DNA of 64,000 nt, taken from the NCBI GenBank assembly GCA_000442125.1, contig KE546965.1, forward strand, positions 1,860,001 through 1,924,000, in the 5' to 3' direction. The translations under genes were made by a program, and so were the position numbers. Every line of letters starts with the position of its first letter. The first letter of the stretch is position 1. Shown here piece after piece: positions 58,535 through 64,000 of the stretch. Origin of the DNA: Opeltia flavorubescens. Taxonomy: Eukaryota > Ascomycota > Lecanoromycetes > Teloschistales > Teloschistaceae. The notes under the pieces are model-generated. The model was not told the origin of the DNA and ran no database searches. It worked only from the letters and a program-made list of their open reading frames with translations.

Positions 58535-61500
58535 ATGGCTACAACCTCATCCATGTTCATGTACTCGCTTACTATCCAACCTCCAACCTCCGTAACACAA
58601 GCTATACTTGGCCAATTTGCTGGTACGAAGGAACAACAGATCGTCACCGCCTCCGGTTCGCGCTTGATTATCCATAGACCAGATCCTACCCAGGGAAAAA
58701 TTACGACAATCCTATCACAGGACCTCTTTGGCATAATACGAACGTTGGCTGCATTCAGACTGGCTGGCAGTAACAAGGGTAAGCTGATCTCAAATATACC
58801 CATAAGCAACCTTTAGTGATTTGTCAAGCATTAGCTTTAGCTTCAATGCTCGGCGACGGCAGCCCCAGTTGCAGCCTCAGCTTGGGATGGATATGAAAGA
58901 GATATGCTAAGCATGGGTGTCTAGACTACATAATTATTGGCTCTGATTCCGGTCGTATCACCATCATTGAATATGTTCCTGCACAAAATCGCTTCAATCG
59001 CCTACACCTCGAGACATTTGGTAAATCCGGCGTGCGACGGGTGATACCAGGTCAATACCTGGCGGTTGACCCAAAGGGTAGGGCATGTCTGATAGCTTCG
59101 GCTGAGAAAAACAAGCTTGTCTACGTTCTAAATCGGAATGCACAGGCTGAATTGACCATCTCCTCGCCCCTCGAGGCTCACAAACCTCAGACCTTGGTAT
59201 TCGCATTGGTTGGGCTCGATGTCGGGTACGAAAATCCAGTATTCGCTGTACTCGAGGTAGATTACACGGAATGTGACCAGGATCCTACCGGCCAAGCCTT
59301 TGAGGAAGTGGAGAAATCATTGGTCTACTACGAGCTGGATTTGGGATTGAACCATGTCGTGCGGAAATGGAGTGATCCGGTTGACCGAACAGCTAATATG
59401 CTTCTGCAAGTCCCAGGTGGTGCAGATGGACCCAGCGGTGTTTTAGTGTGTGGGTTGGATAACATCACCTATCGACATTCAAATCAAGACGCTTTTCGAG
59501 TACCAATTCCTCGACGACGGGGTGTCACTGAGAATCCTGAGCGAAAGCGGTACATTACTGCTGGTGTCATGCACAAAATGCGCGGCGCATTCTTTTTCTT
59601 GTTGCAGAGCGAGGACGGAGATCTTTTCAAGGTGACGATCGACATGGTCGAGGACGACAATGGTCAGCCAACAGGCGAGGTCAAGAAATTGAAAATCAAA
59701 TACTTCGACACCGTCCCAATTGCCTCGACTCTATGTATTCTCAAAAGTGGATTCTTGTTCGTCGCCAGTGAAACTGGGAACCACCATTTTTATCAATTCG
59801 AGAAGCTCGGTGATGATGACAACGAGACTGAATATGATAGCGAATCCTTCCCGTCCGACCCAACTGAACCTTACACGCCAGCTTACTTCCATCCTCGACC
59901 CTCGGAAAACGTCAATCTTGTCGAGAGCATAGACTCGATGAACCCTCAACTTGACTGCAAGGTCGCAAATCTCACCGACGAAGACGCTCCGCAGATATAT
60001 TCAATCTGCGGCAGTGGAGCAAGAAGCTCTTTTCGCATGCTCAAGCACGGCTTGGAAGTGAACGACATCGTTGACTCTGAACTCCCAAGTGTACCTGCGG
60101 CTGTTTGGACGACGAAGATTACGCGTAGCGACGAGTTTGATGCTTATATTGTACTCTCTTTTGACAATGGAACGTTGGTACTCAGTATTGGTGAGACTGT
60201 CGAAGAAGTCACAGACACTGGTTTCCTGTCCTCTGCATCTACACTAGCAGTACAGCAGCTTGGAGAGGACGCGTTAATACAAGTCCACCCGAAAGGCATA
60301 AGACACATTCGCGCCGACCGAAGGGTAAATGAATGGCCTGTGCCGACGCATCGATCAATAGTTGCTGCAACAACGAACGAAAGACAGGTTGCGGTGGCTT
60401 TGAGTTCTGGAGAGATTGTCTACTTCGAGATGGACACTGATGGGTCACTTGCTGAGTACGATGAGAAACGTGAGATGAGCGGCACTGTGACCTGTCTTAG
60501 CCTCGGAGAAGTGCCCGAAGGTCGTGTACGAAGTCAATTTCTGGCGGTTGGGTGCGATGATTCGACTGTCAGAATCCTAAGTCTGGATCCGGAATCTACC
60601 TTGGAGAATAAGTCTGTTCAAGCTCTCACATCAGCACCTAGCGCGCTCTCAATCATGGCTATGCCGGACTCGACTTCCGGCGGATCTACTCTATACCTAC
60701 ACATCGGGCTGTACTCTGGTGTCTACCTACGAACGGTATTAGATGAAATCACTGGGGAATTGTCAGATACTCGCACCCGATTCCTGGGCCCCAAACCCGC
60801 CAAGCTATTCAAGGTGTCTGTCAAGGGAGAGCCTGCCGTACTTGCTCTGAGCTCTCGATCATGGCTCGGCTACTCCGATCCTCAGACTAAGAATTTCATG
60901 CTGACCCCCTTGAGTTACGTGCCGCTGGAATGGGGCTCCAACTTTAGTAGTGAACAGTGTACGGAGGGTATGGTTGGTATCCAAGGTCAAAACCTGAGGT
61001 GAGTCCTGGCAGCATATTCTCCATTTCCCCGTCGACATACTGCTATGATGAACATATGTTGTTGAAATCTCGAGTCCTCGTGACTATGAGGAAAAAATAC
61101 TTTATTCCAATTGTTCCTTCTGAGAGTAATTTCATAAGCTTCCGCAGGTTTTCAGCCTCCAAAGTTCCGCTTACTAATTTGAGCGGTCAGGATCTTTTCC
61201 ATTGAAAAGCTTGGCAGCAATCTTTTGCAACAGTCAATACCTTTGACGTATACACCTCGAAAATTCGTCCGCCATCCTGAACACCCGCTCTTCTACACGA
61301 TTGAATCCGAGAACAATACACTATCAATCGAGACTAAACAAAAGTTGCTCAGCAGCCAAACGATAGTAAATGGCGATGGCGTCACGCTTCCACCAGAGGA
61401 GTTTGGCTATGCTCGGGCTCAAGGCCATTGGGCTTCCTGTATTCACATCGTCGATCCTATTACCGCCAAGTCCGCTCTCCAGCAAATTGATCTCACAGAC

Positions 61501-62621
61501 AATGAAGCCGCAACAACGATAGCTGCTGTCAGCTTTTCTAGTCAGAGCGACGAAACCTTTCTGGTGGTTGGAACCGGGAAGGATATCACCGTCAACCCGC
61601 GATCATCCTCAGCCGGCTTCATCTACATCTATCGATTCCTTGAAGATGGCAAAGAGCTTGAGTTCATCCACAAAACCAAAACGGAGCAACCTCCATCTGC
61701 TCTACTCGCTTTCCAAGGCCGCCTACTTGCTGGTGTGGGTAATGAACTCCGGCTTTACGACCTTGGATTGAAACAATTGCTTCGTAAATGTCAAGCTCAA
61801 GTCGTCCCCAATCTTATCGTTGGCCTTCAAACCCAGGGTAGCCGTATCATTGTGAGCGATGTACAAGAGAGTATCGTGTTCGTGGTCTACAAATATCAAG
61901 AGAATCGGCTGATTCCTTTCGTTGATGATGTCGTTGCTCGTTGGACCACCTGTACGGCAATGGTAGATTACGAGACTGTCGCAGGGGGAGATAAGTTCGG
62001 CAATCTCTGGCTCTTGCGATGTCCTCAGAAGGCTAGTGAAGAAGCGGATGAGGATGGCTCTGGTGCACATCTTATTCATGAGCGACAGTACCTCCAAGGT
62101 GCACCTAATCGTCTCGCACTGATGTGTCATTTCTATCCTCAAGATATCCCAACCAGCATCCAGAAGACACAACTGGTTGCTGGAGGGCGAGATGTCCTAG
62201 TTTGGACTGGACTGCAGGGAACACTGGGCATCCTAGTACCGTTCGTCAGCCGAGAGGATGTTGACTTCTTTCAAACACTCGAACAACACCTGAGAAGTGA
62301 AGAAGCGCCCTTAGCAGGGAGAGATCATCTCATCTACAGGAGTTACTATGTGCCTGTGAAGGGGATGATTGATGGGGATCGTAAGTGCTCTCAAACTGCT
62401 TCTACATCGAAGAATCGGTAGCTGACTTACGACCAGTTTGTGAACGTTACTCGTTACTACCAAATGACAAAAAGCAGATGATTGCAGGTGAATTGGACCG
62501 GTCGGTACGCGAGATTGAGCGGAAGATATCTGTGAGTCTTTCCCATTTATCCCCCAAGCTAATAATATATTCTTCCGCTGATACTCCAATTAAGGATATG
62601 CGTACCCGAGTGGCGTATTGA
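58535..62621 (+). CDS. RSE1: Rse1/SF3B3, U2 snRNP SF3b subunit
   Basis: Five exons: 58535-58778, 58925-60998, 61191-62380, 62437-62531, 62595-62621 (introns 146, 192, 56, 63 bp), 1209 residues, close to the normal family length. The start [20 protein letters not shown] and blocks such as [69 protein letters not shown] and the ending [22 protein letters not shown] are characteristic of Rse1/SF3B3 rather than its relatives DDB1 and CPSF160. It is built of three beta-propellers (MMS1_N and CPSF_A regions) and scaffolds SF3b, which holds U2 snRNP on the branch point. The last exon encodes only 8 residues. The 270-bp gap to Mss51 serves as a shared promoter. Confidence 0.94.
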
Positions 62622-63125
62622 TTATGCTAAGATAAATCATGGTGTAAAACAAAACAGTATGAGGATACTGGTATCAAAGGATCTCCCAGTGAAGGGGTAT
62701 TTGAGGTCCGTAATAATTTAGGATCTATCATAAAGTCTTGCTGATACTTCTTGGTCGCTCACGGTCTATGTCTTGATTGTTGTAATAACGTTTTTCTTCT
62801 CCTAATCTCCGCTGTCACGGAAGCTGTCACCGAAGCTGGTGGAGTAAGACACATAATCAGTGGACGCCAATTTATTTCCCCTTGGTAGGCTCGTCACCTG
62901 CACAGGCGCCTTTGCGAGCTCTCCATTGACAGTAAGATATATAAGATTTCATCATACTTCAGGCACATGCAGAGCTGCTTAGACTAATCGCCGCTCTGAC
63001 AGGTAAGGCAAGTTTTTTGAGTACAAGGTTTGAATATCTGTGTTTTATTTTTGCCTCCTGGCTAGTCCAGGTCTATCCTCTTGTAACAGGCCCAAATTGA
63101 CCCTCGGGTTCTTTGTATGCCCCTT

Positions 63126-63147
63126 CTTCGTGGAATCTTCCACGAAG
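63126..63147. promoter_or_regulatory. HSE-like palindrome upstream of the J-like gene
   Basis: CTTCGTGGAA-TC-TTCCACGAAG is a perfect 10-bp inverted repeat. It contains TTC..GAA..TTC..GAA blocks; the central GAAtcTTC has exact heat-shock-element spacing, while the outer two are each one base too far. It lies 450 bp upstream of the next ATG. Confidence 0.3.
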
Positions 63148-63478
63148 CTGGTGGTCTCATCAACGGAGTATCGGAAGCGATGAACAGAAGCAAGGCAGTT
63201 TTCCTTGAGCACAGGCACGCACTAATTTGTTTCCTGTTGGTGCAAAAGCTGCGTTGCTGGACCACGAACAATCATCAAAATATTGGCTGTCTGATGACTT
63301 ATTTTTTCCGCTTTGTGGGTTGCGNTTTAGCCCTCTGCTTCGTTGTCCAGCTTCTTTAAGCAGACGCTGATCTCACGCTGTGTGCTGGAGCACTGTTGTT
63401 AGGGCCATGCATGTCCTTGTATGCGTACCAGCTCAAATGAGAATGTCACCGTACACCAATTTCATTGAGGGGAAAACG

Positions 63479-63487
63479 TATATAAAT
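63479..63487 (+). promoter_or_regulatory. TATA box of the J-like gene
   Basis: TATATAAAT lies 116 bp upstream of the ATG at 63595, a normal fungal distance. Confidence 0.5.
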
Positions 63488-63594
63488 CGCCCAATAGCTT
63501 CACTTTTTCCGTTTTCTGATCATTAGACACTCCAACCAAACGGTACTATTCCTCCCAGCCTTTCCAGCAATCTCACCATTCCAAGGTTGAAATC

Positions 63595-63975
63595 ATGGTC
63601 CATAAGTATCGCATCTTGAATCTTGACCCCGATGCATCGCATGAGGCAATTGAGGACGCCTATCAACGTGTAAACGGTATGGCTGACAAGGTTAAACACT
63701 TTGCTAGGGAGCTCGTAAGCACTGTTTTCAATGATCCTTCACTTAGCTCTGAGTTGCGTTTGTCATAGGTCGATCGTGCCTACGAAACACTTATCAAGCC
63801 GGAATCTCGCATAGCCTACGACGCATACTTAGAGGCCAAGCCTCAACAGACTCGACGAACTGATCCCTACAGAACTACTTGGACTCAAGTGCCCGAATCA
63901 GCTGCTGCTTCTTCGCCGGATCTGACAAACCCAAGAAGCGATCCTAATTTTTCAAAAGCAGCTCTGAATGCTTAA
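63595..63975 (+). CDS. Small J-domain-like protein lacking the HPD motif
   Basis: Two exons, 63595-63714 and 63769-63975, with a 54-bp intron (GTAAGC..CATAG), give 108 residues. Residues 1-65 look like a J domain: helix I/II start YRILNLDPDASHEAIEDAYQRV and helix III/IV RAYETLIKPESRIAYDAYL (normally AY..L.dp..R..YD). The diagnostic His-Pro-Asp between helices II and III, which stimulates Hsp70 ATPase, is replaced by a stretch reading MADKVKHFA. J-like proteins of this kind (compare Pam16) cannot activate Hsp70 but may compete with or scaffold true J proteins. The C-terminal 40 residues are disordered. No signal peptide or membrane helix. The gene ends 25 bases before the window edge and appears complete. 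Confidence 0.75.
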
Positions 63976-64000
63976 GACAATAAAAGAAAACGAAAACTTG

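Larger units (their letters stand above)
62622..63594. other. Intergenic, about 1 kb, with palindrome and TATA box
   Basis: No gene recognised; one N at 63325. CGAAGCTGGTGG occurs twice (about 62831 and 63143). An HSE-like palindrome and a TATA box are listed separately. Confidence 0.5.

Overview
The window is nuclear DNA of a filamentous ascomycete (Pezizomycotina; I would guess Leotiomycetes, from general protein resemblance only). The evidence is many short spliceosomal introns, mostly 47-115 bp with GT(A/G)..AG ends and CTRAY-like branch points, plus fungal orthologues throughout: Coy1/CASP, Vps3, Arl2, Pan3, Atp12, Ubx2, Lsb5-like, Mss51, Rse1 and an ankyrin-type Osh protein. Exon joins were worked out by reading splice sites and codon phase by eye. 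Four single ambiguous bases (N at 9220, 29029, 34161, 63325) show this is draft sequence.

Layout. 1-4.2 kb: 3' end of an ankyrin-repeat gene (+), a CDF metal transporter (-), a secreted DUF3455 protein (-). 5.2-11.6 kb: golgin CASP/Coy1 (-) and CORVET subunit Vps3 (+) share a 300-bp divergent promoter. 12.1-15.6 kb: a cysteine-rich membrane-anchored surface protein (+) and a disordered protein (+). 16.2-22.5 kb: a DUF4045-gelsolin protein (-) and the small GTPase Arl2 (-), which has an apparent GC-AG intron and a 17-nt exon. 23.0-27.6 kb: a large GNAT-fold protein (+) whose 5' region does not read as one frame. 28.5-34.2 kb: an intradiol dioxygenase (+) and a secreted galactose-oxidase-type copper radical oxidase (+). 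35.2-41.3 kb: an unrecognised basic protein (-) and an ankyrin/PH/FFAT/ORD oxysterol-binding protein (+). 41.8-47.1 kb: Pan3 (+) with an unusually long linker, and Atp12 (-). 49.7-55.2 kb: a UBX/UAS protein (+), a VHS-GAT protein (+) and a probable mitochondrial NTF2-like protein (-). 56.0-56.3 kb: a tRNA-Thr-like sequence with an inverted partial copy. 56.6-62.6 kb: Mss51 (-) and Rse1 (+), divergent. 63.6-64.0 kb: a J-domain-like protein without HPD (+).

Most genes are housekeeping: membrane traffic (CASP, Vps3, Arl2, Osh, Ubx2, VHS-GAT), mitochondrial biogenesis (Atp12, Mss51, the 260-aa protein) and RNA metabolism (Pan3, Rse1). They are not an operon or a metabolite cluster. The accessory genes are the secreted DUF3455 protein, the surface protein, the dioxygenase and the copper oxidase. 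I recognised no transposon, virus-derived element or CRISPR array. The most unusual features are the Pan3 linker with several PAM2-like motifs, the tRNA-derived inverted repeat, the Arl2 splicing pattern, the broken 5' region of the GNAT gene and the HPD-less J protein.
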